DNA of 64,000 nucleotides from positions 1 through 64,000 of the forward strand of contig JAJTYZ010000112.1 in the NCBI GenBank assembly GCA_021463515.1, read 5' to 3'. Made by a program: the position numbers and the translations under genes. The notes under the pieces were generated by a model, which saw only the letters and a list, made by a program, of their open reading frames with translations, searched no databases and was not told where the DNA came from. Of the stretch, positions 25,964-33,928 are shown in pieces (the first letter of the stretch is position 1; each line of letters starts with the position of its first letter). The stretch is from Chthoniobacterales bacterium (GTDB lineage: Bacteria > Verrucomicrobiota > Verrucomicrobiia > Chthoniobacterales > JACTMZ01).

Positions 25964-26134
25964 TTTCGCACGTCAGCGTGGCATACCCCACTCCCTAGGC
26001 ACCGGCGTGTCAACACCTTTGCCATATGATACTGATGGTTCACTTCTACTCATACTCAACCGCCATTCTCAAGTTTCCAGCCGTATGTTCGGATAATAAA
26101 GACCCATTCAAACGTCAATCCCAATTTCCTGCTC
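25964..26134. other. Gene-free stretch beside the nucleotidyltransferase remnant
   Basis: Together with the remnant's 5' part this makes about 360 bases without an intact gene (25776-26134). I see no tRNA, clear promoter or terminator. It separates the GC-richer block at 26.1-30.2 kb from the rest of the cluster and may be a junction of two cassettes (inference). Confidence 0.4.
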
Positions 26135-26737
26135 TTATGTTTTCTCCAGCTTGAAAATGCAATGCAAACCTCTGCCAAACACCCAGGAAAGAGGCCGGAA
26201 ATATATTGGAACACGGTTTGTAGAGAACACCACACGCGCATTTACCTCATCAAAAAGGCAACTCCACTCTTTCATGGATAGATAATTCCCGGGCACCGCG
26301 ACTCCATGACGATCATTGCCCACAGCGTCCATTTTCCGAAGAATCCAATCATCGCCCCAGTTTTCGCTAAGATGATCTTTAATGAGAACCCCTTGACGTG
26401 CCACTCGAAGCATGTCCCCCAGAATCGCTCTTGGGTCTTCCGCATGATGAAAAACATCCACAGCCATAACATAATCCCAGGCTCCATCATTCCAGGGAAG
26501 GTGCCTACCATCAAAGGCACGCACCGGAATGGCCACCTCACTACGAACCAACACATCCACGCCTTCCACGGTACGAAGCTGGCGTTTCTCACGTAACATG
26601 GAGGCCAACCTTCCATCACCGCACCCCACATCCAGCAAGGTGGCTCCCTCCTGAAGCAGCGGCCCCAAAGCCGCCACGAGATTGCGGAGGCGTGTGGGGT
26701 GAATGATGCTTCCGTGGATGAATCCTGTGACTTTCAT
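26135..26737 (-). CDS. Class I SAM methyltransferase
   Basis: 200 residues from the ATG at 26735-26737 (MKVTGFIHGSIIHPTRLRNL). That ATG overlaps the TGA of the upstream gene as ATGA, so I reject the longer frame to 26773. SAM motif I is ATLLDVGCGDGRLASML, then VEGVDVLVRSEVAIPVRAFD, WDYVMAVDVFHHAEDPRAIL and VARQGVLIKDHLSENW. It belongs to the Methyltransf_11/25 group. It is coupled to a second methyltransferase, so the pair may act in sequence on the same glycan or lipid carrier. Confidence 0.83.
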   Translation of the reverse strand: MKVTGFIHGSIIHPTRLRNLVAALGPLLQEGATLLDVGCGDGRLASMLREKRQLRTVEGVDVLVRSEVAIPVRAFDGRHLPWNDGAWDYVMAVDVFHHAEDPRAILGDMLRVARQGVLIKDHLSENWGDDWILRKMDAVGNDRHGVAVPGNYLSMKEWSCLFDEVNARVVFSTNRVPIYFRPLSWVFGRGLHCIFKLEKT

Positions 26738-27429
26738 TGCCTCGGAATGCTCTTGGACCCCACAAACATCCATTTGCCCCAGGCCACTTGCTCAAGGGTG
26801 ACATCGAACCGTTTGGCCACCTCCGCGCGTATCAAACTTCCGCTGGAAAGCCACGAATAGTAGGTATCTCGCTCCTCCTCGACCATCGTGGCAAAAGCAT
26901 CGAATTTGGGAAGCAGACGCCGCGCCGGTTTCCAAAAACTGACGGCATGTACAGCCCGCAAAAACGGAGTGTCCCAAGGTTCCACCGCGCAAAAGAGGCC
27001 GCCGGGAACCAAGGATTGCGCCACCTGATCCAACACAAGGGACAGATTTGTGGGAAGCTCCGGCAAGTGATGGAGTCCTCCTTGCACCACAAAGACATCC
27101 ACCGATTGCGGCTCAAACCGCAAATCTCTACAATCGGCCACAATGCGGCGGGCGCGGTCAGGAGCCTTGGCCAACAAGGCCGGAGACAGGTCAACGCCGC
27201 TCAGATTTTGAAACCCCATCTCCTGCAATACCGCGAGGCCATTTCCCCGTCCGCAAAACAAATCAACGATGTTCAGGGAGCGTTCCAAGGAATCGAATCC
27301 CATGCGAAAAAAGCGTTCCCGGAATTTCCGCTTCTCTTCAACAGGCTGCTCGAACCCCTGATAGGCATTCTCCCAACGCGGATTGCAGCAGTGCTCGCCG
27401 GAATGCCAGTAGATCAATCCGTCTTGCAT
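26734..27429 (-). CDS. Class I SAM methyltransferase
   Basis: 231 residues from ATG 27427-27429 (MQDGLIYWHSGEHCCNPRWE), just after the stop of the upstream gene. Motif I reads LNIVDLFCGRGNGLAVLQ, then LSGVDLSPALLAKAPDRARR, SVDVFVVQGGLHHLPELPTN and LVPGGLFCAVEPWDTPFL. The frame stays open to 27501 but would overlap the glycosyltransferase by 70 bp. The substrate is probably the sugar or lipid product of the neighbouring GT2. Confidence 0.82.
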   Translation of the reverse strand: MQDGLIYWHSGEHCCNPRWENAYQGFEQPVEEKRKFRERFFRMGFDSLERSLNIVDLFCGRGNGLAVLQEMGFQNLSGVDLSPALLAKAPDRARRIVADCRDLRFEPQSVDVFVVQGGLHHLPELPTNLSLVLDQVAQSLVPGGLFCAVEPWDTPFLRAVHAVSFWKPARRLLPKFDAFATMVEEERDTYYSWLSSGSLIRAEVAKRFDVTLEQVAWGKWMFVGSKSIPRQ

Positions 27430-27431
27430 CT

Positions 27432-28601
27432 TTATTTGCGCCTCAGTGACAGGACGCTTCCCAGAAAGGCCACGAAACATAATTGCACCGCCATGACGCA
27501 CGCCGTAATGCCCGGCACCACCAACCGCATGGTTTGGGCATAATTCAGCGGGCCAAAGCCTTCACTGCTCCAACGGAAAAAAATCACCGAAATCAGCAGA
27601 ATGCCGACCATGAAAAGCCCGCTACTCAAAAGCAAACCTACCTCCAATCGCAAGAGCGCCGCTCCGGGACGCGTGCGTTTGCGCTTGGGCAAAATGCCCT
27701 CGGAGATGGCAAATTTTTCGATGAGAATTCCTAGGCAAAGCGCTTGGAATCCACAGATGATCAACATGCTCCCAACCAGCAGCGTGTGGGCGTCAAATTG
27801 AATCCCCGCAATAGCCGTCCCCGGCAAAGCCAAGGCCCACGCAACCGCGCCCAGAACGAACAAAATCACGCCTGGGATCATGAAAAGCCACTGCGGGGTG
27901 CAAAGCAAAAAGAACCTCAAGGTTCGCCATCCATCGCGCATGGTGCGCAAATGCGGAGCGTGGGAAATCCTCCCGTCTTTGTGCAACGTGATCGGAACCT
28001 CGCTGATTTTTGCTCCGCCGAGGCTGGACTTGATGATCATCTCCGTGGCGAACTCCATGCCGGTACAACGCTGATCGAGGCGGAGATAAAGATCTTTGGT
28101 GAATGCCCGCAGCCCACAATAGATATCGTGAATGGGCGCATGAAACCAACGCGCTGCGAGGGCTGAAAACATGGGGTTGCCAATCCACCGATGACTCCAC
28201 GGCATCGCCCCCGGAGCCACGCTCCCTCCCCCCGCGGGAAGGCGGCACCCCTGCACCAGCTCACACCCCTCCCGCAATTTGGCCACGAATTTTGGAATCT
28301 CCCGAAAGTCGTAGCTGTCATCCGCGTCCCCCATCACAATCCATTGTCCGCGCGCATCGGCAATTCCTCCCATGAGCGTGCTGCCGTAGCCCTTAGCCGC
28401 CACCGGAACGACGCGGGCTCCCTCTTTTTCGGCGAGAGCCTGCGAGCCATCGGTGCTTCCGTTGTCCGCCACAATGACTTCGCCAGTCAGCCCTGCTTCG
28501 CGGATACCCTCCCATGCCTTGCGAATGCACACGCCCAAGGTGTCCGACTCGTTCAGGCACGGAATCACCACGCTTAATTCGATGTTTGGATTTTCCATCA
28601 T
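27432..28601 (-). CDS. GT2 dolichyl/polyprenyl-phosphate glycosyltransferase-like membrane protein
   Basis: 389 residues. The DPM1-like GT-A domain has ELSVVIPCLNESDTLGVCI, GEVIVADNGSTDGSQALA and the metal motif WIVMGDADDSYDF. The C-terminal 150 residues carry four hydrophobic helices (from WLFMIPGVILFVLGAVAWAL). Such enzymes build polyprenyl-phosphate-linked sugars for GT-C partners, and the multi-spanning protein upstream (28605) is a natural candidate. Only 3 bp separate the two genes. Confidence 0.87.
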   Translation of the reverse strand: MMENPNIELSVVIPCLNESDTLGVCIRKAWEGIREAGLTGEVIVADNGSTDGSQALAEKEGARVVPVAAKGYGSTLMGGIADARGQWIVMGDADDSYDFREIPKFVAKLREGCELVQGCRLPAGGGSVAPGAMPWSHRWIGNPMFSALAARWFHAPIHDIYCGLRAFTKDLYLRLDQRCTGMEFATEMIIKSSLGGAKISEVPITLHKDGRISHAPHLRTMRDGWRTLRFFLLCTPQWLFMIPGVILFVLGAVAWALALPGTAIAGIQFDAHTLLVGSMLIICGFQALCLGILIEKFAISEGILPKRKRTRPGAALLRLEVGLLLSSGLFMVGILLISVIFFRWSSEGFGPLNYAQTMRLVVPGITACVMAVQLCFVAFLGSVLSLRRK

Positions 28602-28604
28602 GGC

Positions 28605-30185
28605 TTAGCTCACCCGGGAATTGTCCGTGAGCGTTTTCCAAATTGCCACAAGCAATCCGAGAATGCCTGCCAGCAGCATTCCCCATGCGGCCAACGCGAC
28701 AGCTCCTGCACGGACGCCAAATTGCGAGTAAACATGGAATGGCATGAAATTCACGCGCAGCAATCTCTCGGAAATCTCCGGCACCATGAGACGGCGTTCA
28801 CAAAATTCACCTCCCAGCATCGTGGCAAAATTCAGCCATCTCTGGCCCACAAGAAAGTATTCACGGCCCCATGCCGCCCATTGCACCTGCTCCAGGTTGC
28901 TCCAAAACAGGAGCGAGCCAATTTGGGCCGCAAGCGCATAGGCGGTCAAAATTCCACATGCGATTTTTGCCGTTTTTCCCATCCGGGGCCAAAGGTGCGC
29001 CATCAGGCCGAAGCCAAGCAGACCCAGCATGATGGCCGGCGTGGTTGTATAACGGCTGCCCCATCCTGACGCGCCGCCCGGCCACGGGTAGGGCGCGTAA
29101 AATGCAATCAATGTCAGCAATAATGCGAACAGGCAAAATCCAAGCGTTTTGATGTCCCTGGAGACGCGCCAAAAATAAAAAATCAACAACAGCGCAAAAA
29201 GCAAAATCCCCGGATCCATCCACAGGGCGGAGTCATAACCGGAAAACAGCAGCGTCCATACGCCCCGCCACCAATCGCCGCCAACGTAAAAATCCGGATT
29301 TTGCAACTGATGCGCCCCGATATAGGTGTTTGTGAACGACCCGAATCTCACCCACTGATATAAACGCTCTGCAACGACAAACAGCCCGAACACCGCGCCA
29401 AAAATTCCTGCGGCCTGAAGCCAGTTGCCGCGGCCCTTTGCCTTTCCATGCGCGTCACGGAATGCAAAAAGCAAAACCGCCATAAAAAGTCCCGCGAAGG
29501 CCGTTTCAAAGATGGTTGGGAGGCGAACCAGAAGCGCGAATCCCGCCGCTGCTCCCGCTCCGATCATATTGCCTAGGTGCCCGGTCAAGAACCATCGCAG
29601 ACAAAAAAGGAGGAGAGCCAAGAAACATAGGAGCGTAAGATTATTTTCCTGATTCACCTGCGTCCATTGCAGCAGTGTCGTTCCAAAAAGCATCCCAATC
29701 GTTCCCGTCGCCGCAGCCGTGGGTTGAAAATTCAACAACAGCAGTAAATGAAACCCAAACACCACGCACGCTGCGGTAATGAGTGGGAAAGTCGCATACA
29801 CAATGAACGCGTGTTTGATCCTACCTTTCACACTGGCCGGATCAGGCATTGTTTCTCCAAGAAGCAGCGAGCTGACCATATCCGCCGGGAACATCACCAG
29901 ACTCTGTCCTATTCCATACCACGCATGAATCACTCCATTGCGCCCGACAACGCCAAACTCAGGATAATCCCCGTCCCGAACCGGAGGCTCATCCGTCCAC
30001 AACGCGTGGGTGACCTGCAAGCGGCGCGAAGCATCTATCGAGCTGATATCTCCGTCCTCCACCGCAAACCCCGTCAGCAGAGCCATAAAAAATAATAAGA
30101 TCGTCAATCTCCTTTGAAGTCCTTTTATTTGTCCCCCTGTTCCAAACTCTGTTGGACATTGGGACAGTGATGCCATTAAACCCAT
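28605..30185 (-). CDS. Multi-spanning membrane protein, probable GT-C-type glycosyltransferase
   Basis: About 526 residues with roughly ten membrane segments, beginning after LTILLFFMALLTGFAVEDGD. The Glu/Asp cluster VEDGD in the first loop matches where GT-C enzymes place catalytic acids. WPGGASGWGSRYTTTPAIML is a loop seen in PMT-like proteins. It probably transfers a sugar from a polyprenyl carrier at the periplasmic face. A TTG at 30201-30203 overlapping the hddA stop is an alternative start; I prefer the ATG at 30183-30185. No family is certain. Confidence 0.68.
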   Translation of the reverse strand: MGLMASLSQCPTEFGTGGQIKGLQRRLTILLFFMALLTGFAVEDGDISSIDASRRLQVTHALWTDEPPVRDGDYPEFGVVGRNGVIHAWYGIGQSLVMFPADMVSSLLLGETMPDPASVKGRIKHAFIVYATFPLITAACVVFGFHLLLLLNFQPTAAATGTIGMLFGTTLLQWTQVNQENNLTLLCFLALLLFCLRWFLTGHLGNMIGAGAAAGFALLVRLPTIFETAFAGLFMAVLLFAFRDAHGKAKGRGNWLQAAGIFGAVFGLFVVAERLYQWVRFGSFTNTYIGAHQLQNPDFYVGGDWWRGVWTLLFSGYDSALWMDPGILLFALLLIFYFWRVSRDIKTLGFCLFALLLTLIAFYAPYPWPGGASGWGSRYTTTPAIMLGLLGFGLMAHLWPRMGKTAKIACGILTAYALAAQIGSLLFWSNLEQVQWAAWGREYFLVGQRWLNFATMLGGEFCERRLMVPEISERLLRVNFMPFHVYSQFGVRAGAVALAAWGMLLAGILGLLVAIWKTLTDNSRVS

Positions 30186-30199
30186 GCCTGCTTTCCGCC

Positions 30200-31180
30200 T
30201 CAATGCACAAAAATGATCCGACTCCCTTGCGGCGCAAAACGGAAAGGTGTTTCCTGTAAATTTCGGAGGGCTTGACGGACGGCAGATTGTTTATTTTGTG
30301 GGACAAGAAAAAGGAAAAAGCCACCACCACCTGCGCCCAGAATTTTTCCCCCAAGTGCTCCCGCAACACGTGCGGCATGGTAAGTGGCATTGATCGTCGG
30401 ATTTGAAATTCCCGCCGCCAAACTCTTTTTGAGGTGCCAACTTTCATCCATGGCCTCACCAAGCGTGTCCAAACGATTTGATTGTAAATCCTGTAACACA
30501 GCTTCGGCGCAAGCAACCATACGATCCATGGCCTTTATTTTGTCGCTCTCCTTAGTTAAAGTTTGCGATTGCTCTTTTAGAAGAGCCGATGCACTTCGTG
30601 TTACGCCTGTATAAAACAAGAGAAGCATAGATTGAAGCTCTTCCAATGTCTCTCGCTGACACAAAAGCTTCTGCACTTCCACCGTTTCATCAGCGTGAAA
30701 ACGGATAAAATTACTCCCCCCAAATGCTGCTGCATATTGGTCTTGCTTTCCGATAGGCTCACAACACCGTTCTATCTCTATCGCACAGGCTTCGGCTGCA
30801 AGACGTTCCGCAGAGGTATGGCGACCTTCATAAGCATGCAAGGCATTAAGCAACCCGACCGTGAATGCACTAGAACTTCCTAATCCGGTCCCTTGGGCCG
30901 GTATATCGGCCACCGAAGTGATTTCGATGCCCCCTCGAATTCCAAGCATATCTAATGCTTCGCGGACAATTGGATGTTGAACCTGTGATGCCTCACCCAC
31001 TTCCTCCATGCGAGAATAACTTACCCGCACCGCATCATCAAACTTCCGGCTCACTGTCACATAAACACATTTGTCAATAGTCGTTGAAAGAACCGCTCCG
31101 CCATTGCGCCGATAATAAGACGGCAAATCTGATCCTCCTCCCAGAAAACTAATGCGTAAAGGTGTTTGAGAAATGATCAT
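30200..31180 (-). CDS. hddA: D-glycero-D-manno-heptose 7-phosphate kinase (GHMP family)
   Basis: 326 residues. TPLRISFLGGGSDLPSYYRR is the N-terminal motif of HddA-type kinases, AQGTGLGSSSAFTVGLLNAL is the GHMP ATP-binding loop, and KILGAGGGGFFLFL is motif 3. It phosphorylates the heptose 7-phosphate made by the gmhA-like isomerase to the 1,7-bisphosphate on the way to GDP-heptose. Its ATG is only 3-4 bases after a heptamer array (31184-31225), so the usual ribosome-binding position is filled by repeat and no Shine-Dalgarno is visible. Confidence 0.9.
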   Translation of the reverse strand: MIISQTPLRISFLGGGSDLPSYYRRNGGAVLSTTIDKCVYVTVSRKFDDAVRVSYSRMEEVGEASQVQHPIVREALDMLGIRGGIEITSVADIPAQGTGLGSSSAFTVGLLNALHAYEGRHTSAERLAAEACAIEIERCCEPIGKQDQYAAAFGGSNFIRFHADETVEVQKLLCQRETLEELQSMLLLFYTGVTRSASALLKEQSQTLTKESDKIKAMDRMVACAEAVLQDLQSNRLDTLGEAMDESWHLKKSLAAGISNPTINATYHAARVAGALGGKILGAGGGGFFLFLVPQNKQSAVRQALRNLQETPFRFAPQGSRIIFVH

Positions 31181-31183
31181 GGG

Positions 31184-31225
31184 GTTCTTGGTTCTTGGTT
31201 CTTGGTGCTTGGTGCTTGGTTTTTG
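31184..31225 (+). repeat. Heptamer array (GTTCTTG) upstream of hddA
   Basis: On the plus strand six 7-mers run GTTCTTG, GTTCTTG, GTTCTTG, GTGCTTG, GTGCTTG, GTTTTTG. It lies between the stop of the four-helix-bundle pseudogene and the hddA start. The array on the far side of the pseudogene (31598-31662) is in the opposite orientation. Confidence 0.9.
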
Positions 31226-31229
31226 AAAA

Positions 31230-31596
31230 TTAATCGGCGTTGAGGAGGTATTTGATAAATCCTCCGATTTTTGCGTAAGTCAACCGGGCAAGCTCGTAGA
31301 GTTCTTCAAATTTGGATGGCGAGATATATTCCTGATCCAATGCGACATAAAGCTGACTCTGTACTTCGCTGCAGGAACGCTGGGCATAGCGGAGGAACTT
31401 GATAAACTCCGCCCTACTGCCACTATCAAACCCTTCGGCAATATTGTGCATAATGGAGCCGGCCGCCCTCGTGATCTAATCCCGCAAACCAAAGTCACGA
31501 CTAAATTTCTCCGAGGCAACAGCCGCATAAATTGAGCGCGTCAAGTTCCCTCGCCAATTTCCAAGCCTCAATCTCCTCGAACCGCGTAATTTTCAT
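31230..31596 (-). pseudogene. Decayed four-helix-bundle (S23/IVP family) gene
   Basis: From ATG 31594-31596 the frame starts MKITRFEEIEAWKLAREL. An extra base near 31542 shifts it; the next frame continues TRSIYAAVASEKFSRDFGLR. A TAG at 31476-31478 then replaces the expected Gln of the RDQIT motif, followed by ITRAAGSIMHNIAEGFDSGS and FIKFLRYAQRSCSEVQSQLY. So there is one frameshift and one nonsense change in an otherwise well-preserved family member. An internal ATG (31449-31451) would give only the last 73 residues. Heptamer arrays in inverted orientation flank it, as for the intact gene at 16171. Confidence 0.88.
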
Positions 31597-31597
31597 A

Positions 31598-31662
31598 CCC
31601 ACCAAAAACCAAAAACCAAGAACCAGGAACCAAGCACTAAGAACCAGAACCAAGAACCAAAT
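31598..31662 (-). repeat. Heptamer array (TTCTTGG) covering the hddC-gmhB stop codon
   Basis: On the minus strand it reads GTTCTTGGTTCTGGTTCTTA then GTGCTTGGTTCCTGGTTCTT then GGTTTTTGGTTTTTGG, with period 7. The TAG at 31637-31639 that ends the upstream fused gene lies in a TTCTTAG variant unit. The ATG of the four-helix-bundle pseudogene follows within a few bases. Confidence 0.9.
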
Positions 31663-32953
31663 CCACCGCTGCCCCGATATCCGCCACAACGTAATCCGGC
31701 TTGGCCTCGGGAAACTTTCCATCGCGCCCGCCCGCGCCCGTCCTAACGAGGATGGAACGCAATCCCCCACGCCGTGCCATTTCCATATCCACTGTGGTAT
31801 CTCCGACCATCCAAGAACGTGTGGGATCCAGCGCGAGGTCGCGGCAGGCTTGTTGAAGCATTCCCGTCGCGGGCTTACGACATTGGCAGGGACCTTTGAG
31901 TTCGGGACGCTCTCCGGGGAAACCATTGTCTGGGTGGTGCGGACAATAATAAATCGCATCCAGAAATGCTCCTTGCAGGCCCATCTCCCATTCCATCTTG
32001 CGGTGGATGGCAGCCACATCCTGCTCGGACGCTTCTCCACGGGCGATGACGGGCTGATTCGTGAGAACCACAAGCCGATAACCCGCTCCACGCAATTTTT
32101 TCAAGGCAGCCGCCACCCCCGGCAATAAGTCGAATTGCGCGGGCGTGCTGATAAAGCCGTTTTCTGCATTAAGCGTTCCATCACGATCCAGGAAAACCGC
32201 GGATTCACGATAGGCGTCATCGCGTAAATGAATACGGCCTTCCTGCCAATCGCGATGAACCTTCTCCAATCGCTCAGGAGTGCCCATGTCCTTAATGTAC
32301 TCGGTTGAGTTATAGGCTTCGATATGCCCACCGGCGGCAAGCAAGGCGGGCAAAACATCCTTGGCGAAGTCACGCTTGACGACCTCCCTGCTCCACGGAA
32401 GCAGAACGTCACGACGTATGACATAAAGTGCCGCATTGACGAGGTTGGCGAAGTATGGCCCTTGAGGATGAGGATAAGGATGCAGTGCGGTAACGCGCCC
32501 ATCCGTATCCGCCTCGACCAAATCGGAATCCTGCGGATGATCATTAGGATGAACAAAAGTGGTAAGATCGGCTCCTTGTGCGAGGTGCCTTCGTACAAAG
32601 CGCCCAAGGTCCACGGCCAACATGGTGTCGCCATAAAGAACGAGAAAATGCTCGGGCAGGGAATTCAACCGCTGAAGAACCGCTCCGGCACTTCCCAGCG
32701 GCTGCTCTTCGACGTCTACCGTCACCCGCAAATTAAAACGCGAGCCATCGCCTGTGAACTTGCGAATTTGATTAGCTAGGTGCCCTGCAAAAATCCGTAC
32801 ATCGTTAATGCCGTAGGCGGCAAGGAGATCGAGTTGATGTTCTAAAACCGGCTTCCCTCCGATCGAAACCAAAGCCTTCGGAATATCTCCCACAACCGCT
32901 GTGAGCCGCGTTCCCTTCCCTCCCGCTAAAATGGCCGCTGTATCAACCTTCAT
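31637..32953 (-). CDS. Fused heptose-1-phosphate guanylyltransferase (HddC-like) and heptose-1,7-bisphosphate phosphatase (GmhB-like)
   Basis: 438 residues from ATG 32951-32953 (MKVDTAAILAGGKGTRLTAV). Residues of about 1-230 are a nucleotidyltransferase domain (GGKGTR; IPKALVSIGGKPVLEHQ; LYGDTM). Residues of about 250-435 are a HAD phosphatase: AVFLDRDGTLNAENGF, VVLTNQPVIARG, the GmhB zinc-binding cysteines and histidines in YYCPHHPDNGFPGE and GPCQCRKP, and WMVGDTTVDMEMA. Together with hddA and gmhA this completes the GDP-D-glycero-D-manno-heptose route, with two of its enzymes in one chain. The last residues (LVLGSGS) and stop lie in repeat sequence. Confidence 0.88.
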   Translation of the reverse strand: MKVDTAAILAGGKGTRLTAVVGDIPKALVSIGGKPVLEHQLDLLAAYGINDVRIFAGHLANQIRKFTGDGSRFNLRVTVDVEEQPLGSAGAVLQRLNSLPEHFLVLYGDTMLAVDLGRFVRRHLAQGADLTTFVHPNDHPQDSDLVEADTDGRVTALHPYPHPQGPYFANLVNAALYVIRRDVLLPWSREVVKRDFAKDVLPALLAAGGHIEAYNSTEYIKDMGTPERLEKVHRDWQEGRIHLRDDAYRESAVFLDRDGTLNAENGFISTPAQFDLLPGVAAALKKLRGAGYRLVVLTNQPVIARGEASEQDVAAIHRKMEWEMGLQGAFLDAIYYCPHHPDNGFPGERPELKGPCQCRKPATGMLQQACRDLALDPTRSWMVGDTTVDMEMARRGGLRSILVRTGAGGRDGKFPEAKPDYVVADIGAAVDLVLGSGS

Positions 32954-32955
32954 GC

Positions 32956-33921
32956 TCACAATCCTTGCTCGCACGCCATTTCATCTATAGCGCGAATCGC
33001 CGCCTCATCGGATGTTATGCGAGGAGTCCATCCAAGCCGCTTCAGCTTTTTCGTGCTATAAGAAAACCTCGGAACATCCCCCACCCACCCACGGTCCCCT
33101 CCGGTGTAAGCAATAGACGTCCCCGGTGCTACGCGGGCGATACTTTGTTCCGCAAGAAAACGCACGAACGTCCCCTCACCGCGTGGACCGATGTTGAAGA
33201 CATTCCGCCTGTCGGTCGTGTGGGCCACGATGAACTGCATGGCATCCATCAACTCGCTCACATGCAGATAAGGTTTGCACTGGGTTCCATCCCCCAGCAC
33301 ACGCAATGTCCCCGGGTACGCCGTAAGGCGTTTCACGAAGTCATAAATTGCCCCATGTGTGGCGCGAGGCCCAATCACGTTGGGAAAGCGAAATATCCAC
33401 ACGTTTTCAAGGAAACTCTCTACCGCAGCACTCAGCAATGCCTCACTCGCCAGCTTAGTTGCGCCATAATTAGAAATGGGGAGCAAAGGCCCGCTCTCCT
33501 CTTCAAGAATATCCTCCCGCTCGCCATACACCGCTGATGTGGAAGCGAACGCTATCCGCCGCACGCCCACTTCCCGTGCTGCCTCCAATGTCCCATAGGT
33601 CGTTCCTAGCGTCCTCTTAAAGTCCACTGTCAAATCCGCAACACCCGCCAAAATATCGCTGTTCGCCGCCAGATGCCACACGAAATCAACCACTCCATGC
33701 GCTTGGACAGCTCGAGCAAAAGAATCCTTCGCAGCATCTGGATTACTCACATCAGCCTCCACGAAGTGAAATCGTGACTCCTTCCTCGCGGACGCCAAAT
33801 GCCCCTCCGTTCCAAGCGAAAAATCATCCACCCCGCTCACGAAATGCCCCTCCGCAAGCAGGCGATCCGCAAGCTGGCTGCCGATAAACCCGGCCACACC
33901 AGTAATAAAATGATGAGCCAT
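32956..33921 (-). CDS. NAD-dependent sugar-nucleotide epimerase/dehydratase
   Basis: 321 residues from ATG 33919-33921 (MAHHFITGVAGFIGSQLADR). It has the NAD-binding G-x-x-G-x-x-G, the strand RIAFASTSAVYGERED and an intact catalytic Y-x-x-x-K in SNYGATKLASEAL. It sits between gmhA and the hddC-gmhB fusion, 2 bp from the latter, so it may act on GDP-heptose or its products, for example to make a modified heptose. That substrate is inference. The longer frame to 33978 would overlap gmhA and is rejected. Confidence 0.85.
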   Translation of the reverse strand: MAHHFITGVAGFIGSQLADRLLAEGHFVSGVDDFSLGTEGHLASARKESRFHFVEADVSNPDAAKDSFARAVQAHGVVDFVWHLAANSDILAGVADLTVDFKRTLGTTYGTLEAAREVGVRRIAFASTSAVYGEREDILEEESGPLLPISNYGATKLASEALLSAAVESFLENVWIFRFPNVIGPRATHGAIYDFVKRLTAYPGTLRVLGDGTQCKPYLHVSELMDAMQFIVAHTTDRRNVFNIGPRGEGTFVRFLAEQSIARVAPGTSIAYTGGDRGWVGDVPRFSYSTKKLKRLGWTPRITSDEAAIRAIDEMACEQGL

Positions 33922-33928
33922 TAAAAAG

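Noticed and set aside
26737-27543. 268-residue open frame on the plus strand
   Set aside because: It is fully antisense to two methyltransferase genes with clear SAM motifs, and its translation has no family-like motif.
31532-32128. 198-residue plus-strand frame through the heptamer array
   Set aside because: It is antisense to the hddC-gmhB fusion; the repeated NQKPRTRNQ translation only reflects the heptamers.
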